The translations under genes and the position numbers were made by a program. Below the pieces are notes generated by a model. That model searched no databases and was not told the DNA's origin. It saw nothing but the letters and a program-made list of their open reading frames with translations. This document shows, one piece after another, positions 9,209 through 17,155 of a DNA stretch of 64,000 nt. Positions within the stretch are counted from its first letter, which is position 1; every line of letters starts with the position of its first letter. Source of the DNA: JAGQPD01 sp020426865 (lineage in GTDB: Bacteria > Planctomycetota > Planctomycetia > Pirellulales > Pirellulaceae); assembly GCA_041399065.1 (NCBI GenBank), contig JAWKTN010000007.1:186001-250000 (forward strand), in the 5' to 3' direction.

Positions 9209-10294
9209 TTACTGCGAAACAGTAAGCGACTTTACGCGCGTTCTCAAGTTTGAAATCGCCAAATCACTACTGGATACTCCACTACAGTGGTCTATTGTTA
9301 CGTGGTTGAGCGACGGAAGACCCTGCATGGTGTTGATAGTATCATCATCCAATTCACAGAAGTGAAACTCAATACGCGTGAGATTACGACCAACCTCAGA
9401 AAGTCGCGTCGGCATTTCCTTGAACCCCGTCAATGATAATGCCTTCAAATCCTCCAACCGCTCGATGGCGTCCCAGGACTCGGAACCAATCGATTCACAA
9501 TCAAGAGATACTCTCGAAAGTTCCGGACATGACTCAATCTTCAAAAAAAGCGGAGTCGCGCTGCGGTAATTGAGGTTGAACTCAATTAAGTTAGGAAGCG
9601 AATCTAGCGATACCTTTCGACTATCGTGCGATGACGTTCGACGTGCTTCTTCTTTCAGCGCAACATAGTCTAGCGAAAAGGATCTTAACTTCATCAGTCG
9701 ACTCAACTCAACGACACTCCATGGGTTTTCCGGAAGATTGTCAGGCGTAATGTCTAGATGCTCCAAACACGTAAACCCACCGCAAAGCGATATGGCAAGG
9801 TCCCTCTCCCCATCCAACTTTATTCTCCTTACCGAAAAACGTTTTAAGGCATCTCGCAATGTTGCCGTATTGCAATCCTCGGCTAGAAGCTCACCCCATT
9901 CAATTCCTTTCGTCCGTGACGCGATCTCCTGAATTGCGCCATCGGAAAATGAAATATCGATTAGTTGTACTCTCGTTAGCGGTGTAGCTGGCAACAGATA
10001 CTTCGCCTCACTCGTTGCGATATCGCTTTTATCGACACTGAAAAGTGATACAGATCTAGGTGGTTCGACTCTCGCAAGCAATCTGAATTCATCTTCACGA
10101 AACAATCGTTGACGAGTGACGTACCAATCGTACCGCCCATTCACTTCCGTAAGAATTCCGACCTCCTTTAGCTTTCGCCAACTGTCCTGCCGCAACTTCT
10201 TATCGCGCCACGAAACCGCAAAAGCCCCCAACATCGCCGAAAGAAAAAAAACACCAATAAAGAATGCTCGGAGCGAGTACTTTGGTTTCATCAT
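9209..10294 (-). CDS. LRR-like membrane-anchored protein, candidate immunity partner of the Rhs tip
   Basis: 361 residues from the ATG at 10294, which overlaps the TGA of the upstream Rhs-tip gene as ATGA, so the two are translationally coupled. The N-terminus MMKPKYSLRAFFIG then FFLSAMLGAFAV is a single membrane anchor of the sort common in planctomycete LRR proteins. From about residue 80 on, irregular leucine-rich repeats are visible (LDITPDNLPENP, LRSFSLDYV, LIEFNLNY, LSRVSLDC, LKALSLTGF, LTRIEFHFC, LNHVTIDHC), giving roughly a dozen LRR units. By analogy with Rhs toxin loci, where the immunity gene directly follows the toxin, this is the candidate immunity protein; that role is inference. 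The DNA is noticeably more AT-rich than flanking chromosomal genes. Confidence 0.75.
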   Translation of the reverse strand: MMKPKYSLRAFFIGVFFLSAMLGAFAVSWRDKKLRQDSWRKLKEVGILTEVNGRYDWYVTRQRLFREDEFRLLARVEPPRSVSLFSVDKSDIATSEAKYLLPATPLTRVQLIDISFSDGAIQEIASRTKGIEWGELLAEDCNTATLRDALKRFSVRRIKLDGERDLAISLCGGFTCLEHLDITPDNLPENPWSVVELSRLMKLRSFSLDYVALKEEARRTSSHDSRKVSLDSLPNLIEFNLNYRSATPLFLKIESCPELSRVSLDCESIGSESWDAIERLEDLKALSLTGFKEMPTRLSEVGRNLTRIEFHFCELDDDTINTMQGLPSLNHVTIDHCSGVSSSDLAISNLRTRVKSLTVSQ

Positions 10295-11169
10295 GGTTGT
10301 TGCAAATCCCAAACGTCATGTTCAACGGCAGTGCGTTTCAACTTCAATCCCGGACAATTGTAAGTCTCGGCTATCGTGTTGCGGATCCCCGACATTCGGT
10401 CCTCAATGGCGTCTTTACATATTTGAGTCGTGCATTTCGCTTTGCCGTTTTCGTAGCACTTATACTCCCTATCGTACGCATCGCATTCATCTCGATTAAA
10501 TCGCGACTTAGTCATGGCCACCTCTTCCGCTTGATAGATCGTGCCGTCCTTGTTCGACGGAAATTTGTTCTTTGTCTCTTGACCGCACGGCACCCAAACA
10601 TCCACGTGGTCATTCTCGTGTTCCAATATGCATTTATTAACGATTGAATCCGCAACTGGGTCGCCCGTCGGAATGGCAAAGCTACATACTACAAGCCGAC
10701 CGTCACAACAAATTCCAGCGCCATCGCATCGTTTACTTAAGCCTAACTTGACAGCCTCTTTACAGCATCGTAGGGGCGTCCTACTAATTGGCGCCTTTGG
10801 CGTCGTCTTCTTTCCACACCCTCCAAGCAGTGGGATGAGCGGAATCAAAACAACCCAAAACGGCACAAGTCCCAGGGCATCTGTCCCCGACAGCGGACGA
10901 TCTCTCATGTAGCCGTAGAGACTTCCCCAACTGCCTTCGTACCCTATTGGATCCCTCGAAATAAACCTCCCCAGTTGCGGATGGTAGTACCGATTCCGGT
11001 AATAGTGCATCCCGGTCTCGTCATCGAGCCTGCGTCCTGTGTAAGTGTATGGATTGTCAATTCTCAATCCAGGAAAAACAAGGACTAGCAAGATCGCCAC
11101 GGCAAGAACAAAGGCAAATGATGGTACGGCACCGGTTCGGCCCCACCGTGTGGCCGCTGCGAAGGCCAT
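10291..11169 (-). CDS. orphan Rhs core tip with C-terminal zinc-protease-like toxin domain
   Basis: 292 residues from the ATG at 11169 (the frame is open from a TTG at 11220). Residues 39-78 match the end of the Rhs/YD core: NPYTYTGRRLDDETGMHYY, LGRFISRDPIGYEG. After TDALGL comes a hydrophobic stretch and then a unique Cys-rich domain (about 14 Cys). That domain contains HENDH at 184-188, an HExxH zinc-binding motif, with a downstream DECDAY (E228) as possible third ligand, suggesting a metallopeptidase toxin. The long beta-repeat shell of a normal Rhs protein is missing; instead a short N-terminus with a 17-residue hydrophobic segment (FAFVLAVAILLVLVFPG) precedes the core remnant. It is therefore either a truncated, silent tip or a small self-sufficient toxin. 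It overlaps the LRR gene by 4 bases. Confidence 0.75.
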   Translation of the reverse strand: MAFAAATRWGRTGAVPSFAFVLAVAILLVLVFPGLRIDNPYTYTGRRLDDETGMHYYRNRYYHPQLGRFISRDPIGYEGSWGSLYGYMRDRPLSGTDALGLVPFWVVLIPLIPLLGGCGKKTTPKAPISRTPLRCCKEAVKLGLSKRCDGAGICCDGRLVVCSFAIPTGDPVADSIVNKCILEHENDHVDVWVPCGQETKNKFPSNKDGTIYQAEEVAMTKSRFNRDECDAYDREYKCYENGKAKCTTQICKDAIEDRMSGIRNTIAETYNCPGLKLKRTAVEHDVWDLQQP

Positions 11170-11371
11170 CCAGTGAAAACGGTCCCCCGGGATCGATTCT
11201 AACGCACGATCAGGTGACAAGTCGACCGAATGGCCGCCTCGCGCCTGCGTGCGTCTACGGGGCTCCTACGCGTTTACAGCGAAGCTGACGCCATTCGCTT
11301 GTCCCTGGCGGGCTGCGACGGTACACTGGGCGGAAACGGATGAGATCGGCGTCTACAGCCAGGGGAAGCCA

Positions 11372-11959
11372 ATGCGAACGCTATTAATCGTACTGAGTGT
11401 CACGGCGAGTGCTGTCGCCCAGGAAGATTACCGGTGGCGAATACTTGGTGACAAGGGAGAGGAATTCGTAGTTACTTTGTACGGCGCCACACCGTACATG
11501 TTTATGCCAGATCCCGGCGTGTCTGGCTATAACATTTCTCACGGAGACCTAAAGTACTCATTTCCCTATCCAATTGAACTGGGGGGGGGGCCAGGTACGC
11601 CCCTTATCCCTATCTTTGACTTTTCATACCCTTTCGGAACTGACCTCGTTGATACCCAAATTGTCATCGCACCTGCCGATCGCATTGAACTTGAGTTCTT
11701 TTTTTATGGTAGTACCACGAATCCAGAAGCGGATAACTTCGACGGCTCGTTGGCACCTTGGGTAAAAAGAACTTGGTTCATGGCAGTAAATACAACTCCG
11801 GTTGCACGCTATTCTGGCAACATTGTGTCGGTAACCCGCCTCTCGGTACCAGAACCTTCCACGCTTTCGCTCCTTGCTTTCGCCGGTCTTTCGCTGCTCA
11901 GTCGCCGACAGGGCCGCGTCGCACGAACTCGTTGCCAATATCACGGAGTTGCATCATGA
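11372..11959 (+). CDS. secreted PEP-CTERM-type protein
   Basis: 195 residues from the ATG at 11372, which follows AGGGGAAG; this gives a signal peptide ending AVAQ. The middle is beta-rich without recognisable domain. The C-terminal signal is VPEPST, a hydrophobic stretch, then SRRQGR, a PEP-CTERM sorting tail, extended by about 15 residues that overlap the next gene. A run of ten G at 11581-11590 lies inside the coding region (Leu-Gly-Gly-Gly-Pro) and could slip. The next PEP-CTERM gene starts within its stop codon (ATGA overlap). Confidence 0.75.
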   Translation: MRTLLIVLSVTASAVAQEDYRWRILGDKGEEFVVTLYGATPYMFMPDPGVSGYNISHGDLKYSFPYPIELGGGPGTPLIPIFDFSYPFGTDLVDTQIVIAPADRIELEFFFYGSTTNPEADNFDGSLAPWVKRTWFMAVNTTPVARYSGNIVSVTRLSVPEPSTLSLLAFAGLSLLSRRQGRVARTRCQYHGVAS

Positions 11960-12687
11960 AACGCTTGGTTGGAATTGTCGTTGCATTGCTCGGGTTCATG
12001 TCACCGTGTTGGGGGCAGTTTTCTACAGTTTACAATGTTCCGCCCGATACTCCTCCTAGGTTTATCGACTCCGATGATACACAGGTCAATCTCTTTGAAG
12101 GCGGCAGTCTGGGGGTGGGTATTGCTCTTGGCAGCAATCTGGGGACCTCCGCGAACATCGAGATGAACATGTATGGAGGCACATTGCCACGATTTAATTC
12201 GTTCCCAGGCTCGACGTTCAACATGTTCGGCGGAACGACTACTAGCACCTTTTTCTCCTTAAGTAGTAAAATCAATATCCACGATGGCATGGTTGGCGAC
12301 GGCTTCGGGTCAGATACTTTCCAGATTAATCGCGGCACGGCAAACATCTATGGAGGACGGATCTTGGCCGATGTGCGGATCGGAGAAGCCGTCCTGAATC
12401 TGTATGGAGGCTCCATTGAAGGTGGTTTTCGAGGTGATCAAGGCGCGCAGGTCAATTTATTCGTGCGGGATTTCTTTGTTGACGGCATGCAAGTTACTGA
12501 CCTCGTGCCCGGCGTCCGAAAAGACTATGGACTCCTTGGGAGACAAATGAGTGGCACTCTGGGCGACGGTTCACCATTCGACGTTTTGAATGCCGAAGGA
12601 CATACCTCCGTGACGCTCGTCCCGGAACCGTCCTGCATGTTATTGACCGCGTTCGCACTGTTGGGCCTGAGACGGGGTCGTCGCTAA
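11956..12687 (+). CDS. secreted PEP-CTERM-type protein with beta-solenoid-like repeats
   Basis: 243 residues from the ATG at 11956, which overlaps the stop of the preceding gene (ATGA). The signal peptide ends CWG-Q. The body contains an irregular repeat of short turns: MYGGTL, MFGGTT, IHDGMV, IYGGRI, LYGGSI, each about 20-25 residues apart. This pattern is common to planctomycete PEP-CTERM proteins with a predicted right-handed beta-helix. The tail VPEPSCMLLTAFALLGL then RRGRR is the sorting signal. It is co-transcribed with the preceding gene, and both lie within the tRNA-Cys element, unusual cargo for a phage-like element. Role unknown; a surface or extracellular-matrix function is inferred. 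Confidence 0.8.
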   Translation: MKRLVGIVVALLGFMSPCWGQFSTVYNVPPDTPPRFIDSDDTQVNLFEGGSLGVGIALGSNLGTSANIEMNMYGGTLPRFNSFPGSTFNMFGGTTTSTFFSLSSKINIHDGMVGDGFGSDTFQINRGTANIYGGRILADVRIGEAVLNLYGGSIEGGFRGDQGAQVNLFVRDFFVDGMQVTDLVPGVRKDYGLLGRQMSGTLGDGSPFDVLNAEGHTSVTLVPEPSCMLLTAFALLGLRRGRR

Positions 12688-12902
12688 CTTCGCTCGCCCA
12701 TCGCACTGCCACCGATCGGGCTGCCCTGTGCACAGGCCGCCATCGTCGCCGCGAATATGTGACACCGTCACGTTTAGCGCGTGGCGCGACTTGCCAGCGA
12801 GATCAGGGACACGCCCTCGTCTGTCGGGGTCGGCAATCATCGACTCCTCCCAGGCAAAAAAGGCTCCGCGCGGTGGTGGACACGCGGAGCCCGATCGCGC
12901 GA

Positions 12903-13604
12903 TCAGCCGAACTGCGGAACAGCGTCCCACTCGCTCGGCCGGCCAGTTGCCGTGGCTAGTTTGCGCGCGAACTGCTGCTGCGGATTGGGTTCGTCCGTCG
13001 AAAACTCGGCCAGGTTGAAATTGCGCCAATCGCGTTTCGCATCCTCCAGGTCGAACAACCGCTGACGTGTTGCGTCGATCTGCTCGGTGAGTGCCACGAC
13101 CTCGCGTTCGTTTATCTCGATAACGGCAAGTCGCTCCTCGCACTGGGCAAGTGATGCCTGGCCGCTCTGTAGCTGGTCGGGGGTCAGGTCCGGCGTGGCG
13201 AGAAACTCCTTGTTGGACGCGATCTGCCGAAGGGTGTCCTGTTTGCCGTGGACGCCAAATGTAAACGTGCCATCGTCACGGATACGTCGCTCGCCATCGA
13301 TGAAGCCCTGGCGACACTGCCGCTTGTCTTCGAGTTGGCCAATCTCGTCCTGGCATGCCTTAATCTGGTCGTCGCGGTCAGTGTGACTCGACGCCGTCAA
13401 CGCATACCCCCTATACTCGCCATCGCGTCGCCGGCGGGCAGTCTCCACGTGGCGTTCCCAGTCGGCCCTGGAATAACCGTTGTCCCAGGCGGCCGCGCGA
13501 ATCTCATCGGCCGTCACGTCGCCGTATTCTACCTGCCGGCACACCAGATCACGGTAGCCGGCGGCCGTCACGAAACTGTCAATCGTAGCAATATCAATCG
13601 TCAT
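12903..13604 (-). CDS. coiled-coil protein downstream of TerL
   Basis: 233 residues, ATG at 13604 preceded by AGGAG at good spacing. The N-terminal 55 residues look globular (ending SRADWERHVETARRRRDG). The rest is highly charged, with heptad-like helices at about 85-110 and 160-210 (EERLAVIEINEREVVALTEQ), and predicts a long coiled coil. No family recognised. In tailed phages the gene after terL is usually the portal; this protein is far too small and has no portal features. It may be a packaging adaptor or scaffold-like factor, or unrelated. It starts 80 bases after the terL stop on the same strand. Confidence 0.7.
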   Translation of the reverse strand: MTIDIATIDSFVTAAGYRDLVCRQVEYGDVTADEIRAAAWDNGYSRADWERHVETARRRRDGEYRGYALTASSHTDRDDQIKACQDEIGQLEDKRQCRQGFIDGERRIRDDGTFTFGVHGKQDTLRQIASNKEFLATPDLTPDQLQSGQASLAQCEERLAVIEINEREVVALTEQIDATRQRLFDLEDAKRDWRNFNLAEFSTDEPNPQQQFARKLATATGRPSEWDAVPQFG

Positions 13605-13683
13605 TTGTCAAAACTCCTGAAAGGGAAATTGGCCAAACGGCCCAAAACAAAAACGCCCCCGCCAGGACGATAAACCACCACTG

Positions 13684-15453
13684 CTAAAACCTGTCTCTCG
13701 ATCGCCGCAACGGATCGCCAACACGCTGCGACGGACCCATGGCCCACGACATGCCAACATGCGATGCGGACCAATCTGTTACCGCCGGACGCAGACGCGG
13801 TATCTCGCGCCGCAAGTCGTACCGACCGTCACCCGGAATCGAGACCGACGTACGCACACAGCCGGAACCACCACGTAGGAACTTGATGGCCGCCATGCTA
13901 CTGACGTCAATCTGGTCGGCCGTCTCGTCCTCATGCCCCTCCCACGACAAAAGCTCCCCCATGTAGTCGAGAAGCCATCGCGGCTGTCCCTGCGGGAAAT
14001 AGACCTTTCCAGCTTCGAAGAGCATCTGAAGGCCGTGGGACCGCTCTAGCTTGCCACTCACGCCGACTCGGCCCTTGAAATATCTTTGGGCCGGATTAAA
14101 TGCCGTCACGTTGTATCCCGCGTTTCTGCATTCCTCGATCAGCGATCGCGACCCGGTCGTGTCCTCGATAATCACCTCGTGGGGCGCCTCTCGGGCCAGG
14201 AATTCCAGCACATGCCGCCGTAGGTCAAGCCAACCAACTCGATCACGCCAAACATCCCGTAGGCACAACGCCGATATGCCGTGCTGACGCTGACTGGTCG
14301 CCCGGTCGATCGTCCACCAGCTGGCCGCCACGCTGAAACTGTGCGGCTTACCTCGCTTCTCTCGAGCTTTTTCTTCGGACGTATGTGCAGTGTCGATCGT
14401 CACAATGCGTCGAAAGTCCTCGCGGGGAGCCTCGGTCATGCGTCCGCCGTCGGGCGTCAGCAACACGATGCGGCCGTGGTCGTCCAGGTCGTAACGACGG
14501 AAGTGCGCCTCGTCGAGTACTGCCCCTTCGATCGCCTTCCACGAGCCACGGAACAACTGGTGCGCTTGCTTGGCCGTGAGTCGCTTACACGTTCTCTCGC
14601 GGTACTCCGCCGCATCCAAACCAGGGTTATCCTCGACAAAGCTCGGAACGAATACCGTGTCACCTTTCTGGTAGGTATCGTGGACCTCGCCGTCCTCGAT
14701 GTCGCGATGGGCCTCGTCTGGTACGAAACGATCTGCCACCCATAGTCGGCCAGGACCGTCCGGGTTCGTGGCAGCCCTCACACGTAACGGAAGAAGCCGC
14801 ATGTGATGGGTGGCTTGGCAGACGGGACACGCGGGATCAGGCACGTCGCCGTGCTGATCACAAGTGGTTCGTCGCAATCGAGTGAACAGGAATGAGTACT
14901 GGCTTTCAGAAAATTCCGTAAGCTCATCGAAGCCTACGAACTGGTACTCTGGTCCCTTCCAATCGAATTTGTCGAGCTCGTGTTGCATATGGCCAAACGA
15001 CAACATCGCGCCGCCAGGGAATGTCCATCGGCCAGCACGTATCGATCCGTTCCACGAGCCAAAGTCGCGGAACAACTCCATCGATCGATCGATCAAGTCC
15101 TGCAGATTCGGCCGAGTCCGCCGGAATAAGATAGCGTGATAACCGGGGACGTGGAGGTATTGCGCGGCTGCCATCAACAGCGAGAGACTCTTGCCGCCGC
15201 CGAGGGCTCCACCGAAGAGTGCTTCCTCACACGTCAAGCCGAGGAATGATCGCTGTCGTTCGCTCGGGGGATACCCCGTGAACTGCGCGACGTCCAGCGG
15301 CTGTGAGTACGGATGCCCTGCCCACGGTCCGTCAGTCTGTGCCGCCTCGCTCATCGCCCGGGAGCGCAACCGGTTCGCTATCTGCGCCGTCAGACTCTCC
15401 AGTTGCTGCTGCGACAAGTTCTTCAAGGACTGTGCGCACGATGGCTGTGACAT
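13684..15453 (-). CDS. terminase large subunit (TerL), packaging ATPase/nuclease
   Basis: 589 residues from the ATG at 15453, chosen because AAGGA lies 5 bases upstream; the frame is open from 15501 and a later ATG at 15354 would overlap terS less. Walker A GGALGGGKS is at residues 81-89 and Walker B YQFVGFDELTEF at about 170-181, followed by a Cys-containing insertion (CPVCQATHH). The C-terminal nuclease has the acidic residues of the RNase-H-like fold: IVTIDTAH, EVIIEDTTG, and DETADQID near the C-terminus. It would translocate DNA into a prohead and cut it, but no prohead genes are present here. The first 120 bases overlap the end of terS in another frame. Confidence 0.92.
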   Translation of the reverse strand: MSQPSCAQSLKNLSQQQLESLTAQIANRLRSRAMSEAAQTDGPWAGHPYSQPLDVAQFTGYPPSERQRSFLGLTCEEALFGGALGGGKSLSLLMAAAQYLHVPGYHAILFRRTRPNLQDLIDRSMELFRDFGSWNGSIRAGRWTFPGGAMLSFGHMQHELDKFDWKGPEYQFVGFDELTEFSESQYSFLFTRLRRTTCDQHGDVPDPACPVCQATHHMRLLPLRVRAATNPDGPGRLWVADRFVPDEAHRDIEDGEVHDTYQKGDTVFVPSFVEDNPGLDAAEYRERTCKRLTAKQAHQLFRGSWKAIEGAVLDEAHFRRYDLDDHGRIVLLTPDGGRMTEAPREDFRRIVTIDTAHTSEEKAREKRGKPHSFSVAASWWTIDRATSQRQHGISALCLRDVWRDRVGWLDLRRHVLEFLAREAPHEVIIEDTTGSRSLIEECRNAGYNVTAFNPAQRYFKGRVGVSGKLERSHGLQMLFEAGKVYFPQGQPRWLLDYMGELLSWEGHEDETADQIDVSSMAAIKFLRGGSGCVRTSVSIPGDGRYDLRREIPRLRPAVTDWSASHVGMSWAMGPSQRVGDPLRRSRDRF

Positions 15454-15919
15454 CAATTCCTTCTGGATGATTTTTCGAATGTCCACTGGCCTTACTCCCA
15501 TATTTTTCGGGTCGCGCCGCCGCCAGCAGACGCATAGCTAAGTCGTGATCGAATTTCCGAACTGTACCGACAATTTCTCCGTGAAAGTAAACGGGCTCCT
15601 CGACGCCATGAAGGGCGTGATCATGAAGCATGTCCTCGATCTGGTCCGCTCGCTCCATGATGCTGTTTTCCACGGCCAGCTTGTACAACGGATCATTCCG
15701 TAACCACATGTAGTGAAGACGCCGCAATGAATCCTCACCGCCGCACGCAGCTGTCACATTGCCATTTTGCCGTGCGATTTCGCGGGCTAACCGACGCTTG
15801 CGCGGGTGCCGAAGGGCTCGCCAGGTCACGAGTACACCGTCGTCCGGTGCGGGTACCGGAACCGCTGCCGTGTCGGGGGCGGTGATCAGTTCCGCGTTGT
15901 TTGGTTTCGTGTTTTCCAT
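15332..15919 (-). CDS. terminase small subunit-like protein (TerS)
   Basis: 195 residues from the ATG at 15919 (the frame is open from 15997, inside the recombinase gene). After a disordered Pro/Ala-rich N-terminus comes a helix-turn-helix (KRRLAREIARQNGNVTAACG), then DPLYKLAVENSIMERADQIE and EPVYFHGEIVGTVRKFDHDL, and LLAAARPEKYG. This order is that of the small-terminase family in which DNA-binding helices precede a V-Y-x-G-x-x-V-G hairpin and an ARxPEKY motif. It would recognise the packaging site. Position directly upstream of, and overlapping, terL supports the call. Confidence 0.8.
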   Translation of the reverse strand: MENTKPNNAELITAPDTAAVPVPAPDDGVLVTWRALRHPRKRRLAREIARQNGNVTAACGGEDSLRRLHYMWLRNDPLYKLAVENSIMERADQIEDMLHDHALHGVEEPVYFHGEIVGTVRKFDHDLAMRLLAAARPEKYGSKASGHSKNHPEGIDVTAIVRTVLEELVAAATGESDGADSEPVALPGDERGGTD

Positions 15920-15935
15920 TTGTAAATTATACCGG

Positions 15936-16532
15936 TTAATCGTCGCTCGACTCGCCCAAAATCCGATACACCGTCGGTCGCGAAAGCCCCGTCGCACGGG
16001 CGATCACCGCCTTCTTGGCACCATCGCGCGCCATGCGTTTTATAGTCGCAACCTGCTCGTCGGTCACTTTGATCCGCCTTCCCCGCTCACTGCCGCCCCA
16101 CGACACCCCAGCGGCCCGTGCACGTGCCTGGCCCGCCATGACCCTCTCCACTCTCACTTCATTCTCATATTGCGCGACGGAGGCGAGCACGTGAGCCATC
16201 AAACGCCCGCTAGGCGTCGACAAATCGAGTCCATCACGTAAACTGATGAGCGTCACTCCACGACCGAGCCAATCCTGGAACAAAGCGCTCAATCCGCTCG
16301 CTGTGCGGCCTAACCGATCCAATCTCCAGCACACGACACGCTTGACCTTGCCCTTGGAAATGTCTCGCGTCAAGCGATTCCACCCTGGTCGGTCCATCTT
16401 GCGACCGGTTGCTGTATCTCGATACCACCGGACCTCCTCGGTTTGTGTTTTTGCCCAGCGCCGAAGGTCTGCCTCCTGCGATCGGGTGTCCTGCTGCCGG
16501 CTCGAAACTCTCGCGTAAATCGCCACCGCCAT
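15936..16532 (-). CDS. serine recombinase (resolvase/invertase family)
   Basis: 198 residues with a GGGAGG ribosome binding site. The catalytic domain begins IYARVSSRQQD, with the nucleophilic Ser in the RVSS segment, followed by DTATGRKMDRPGW and the RLDRLGR motif with its catalytic arginines. The SPSGRLMAHVLASVAQYENE-like E helix is present (here TPSGRLM). The C-terminus has a helix-turn-helix (AVIARATGLSRPTVYRIL), as in small resolvases. It could resolve or invert element DNA, or act as a second integration enzyme. It stands directly upstream of terS on the same strand, with 16 bases between its stop and the terS start. Confidence 0.92.
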   Translation of the reverse strand: MAVAIYARVSSRQQDTRSQEADLRRWAKTQTEEVRWYRDTATGRKMDRPGWNRLTRDISKGKVKRVVCWRLDRLGRTASGLSALFQDWLGRGVTLISLRDGLDLSTPSGRLMAHVLASVAQYENEVRVERVMAGQARARAAGVSWGGSERGRRIKVTDEQVATIKRMARDGAKKAVIARATGLSRPTVYRILGESSDD

Positions 16533-16755
16533 GACTTGGTACCTCCCACCACAATCATAGCAGAATGTCCAGGAGTGTCAAGCCTCGTTCTTAAACCATC
16601 CGTTGCGCTTTTTTGTTGACGTAAGTCCTTAAAACATTGGGCCAAAAGGGTCGAAATCGGTTGGATAATGACCGTTTACACTTTTTGACGCCGCTATTGG
16701 CATGCGCTTCACTGTCAAAACAGTCCGATCGTTTGAGATTCCAAGGCCGACACAT

Positions 16756-17130
16756 ATGAAGACGCTTCAACAATACGTCGAGTCGCGGAGAACGTATTAT
16801 CGGCCGAGATGGGATAGCGTGACCGCTTTGTGCGTTGCCGCTTGGGCTGGTGCTGATTTGACGTTCGGGTATTGGATCGTGGTATTTGATTTTGCTGAAT
16901 TCCTCTGGTCGCATTCTCTATACTCGTTGCTGGCTGCGATCGGAGTGGCCGGTGGCCTGTGCTCGGCGGGTACTTTTCTGCTTTTCGCGGCTCACCATAT
17001 GGCGATTGGGAATTGGAAAGTCTTTTGCGTGGTGTTCTTTGAAGGCATCGCGCTTCAGTATTGCGTCCGTTACACGGCGAACGTTCCGATTGAGATCGTC
17101 CAGTTTGTTATGGGGCGTGTGCTTCCCTGA
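16756..17130 (+). CDS. small membrane protein, cargo of the element
   Basis: 124 residues from the ATG at 16756 (an upstream in-frame ATG at 16702 adds 18 residues). At least three hydrophobic segments are visible: ALCVAAWAGADLTFGYWIVVF, LYSLLAAIGVAGGLCSAGTFLLF and VFCVVFFEGIALQYCV. Function not recognised. It is divergent from the serine recombinase gene and is followed 25 bases later by another small membrane protein gene on the same strand. Confidence 0.55.
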   Translation: MKTLQQYVESRRTYYRPRWDSVTALCVAAWAGADLTFGYWIVVFDFAEFLWSHSLYSLLAAIGVAGGLCSAGTFLLFAAHHMAIGNWKVFCVVFFEGIALQYCVRYTANVPIEIVQFVMGRVLP

Positions 17131-17155
17131 GCCGCATCGGTTAGAACCAACTTCG

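Noticed and set aside
12688..12902. a second, nearer left end of the element at about 12.7-12.9 kb
   Set aside because: I found no third copy of the tRNA repeat there; the only matching repeats are at 7918 and 23346.
12640..13143. minus-strand frame overlapping the coiled-coil gene and the end of a PEP-CTERM gene
   Set aside because: Overlaps two better-supported genes in another frame, and composition is Arg/Gly-rich shadow.
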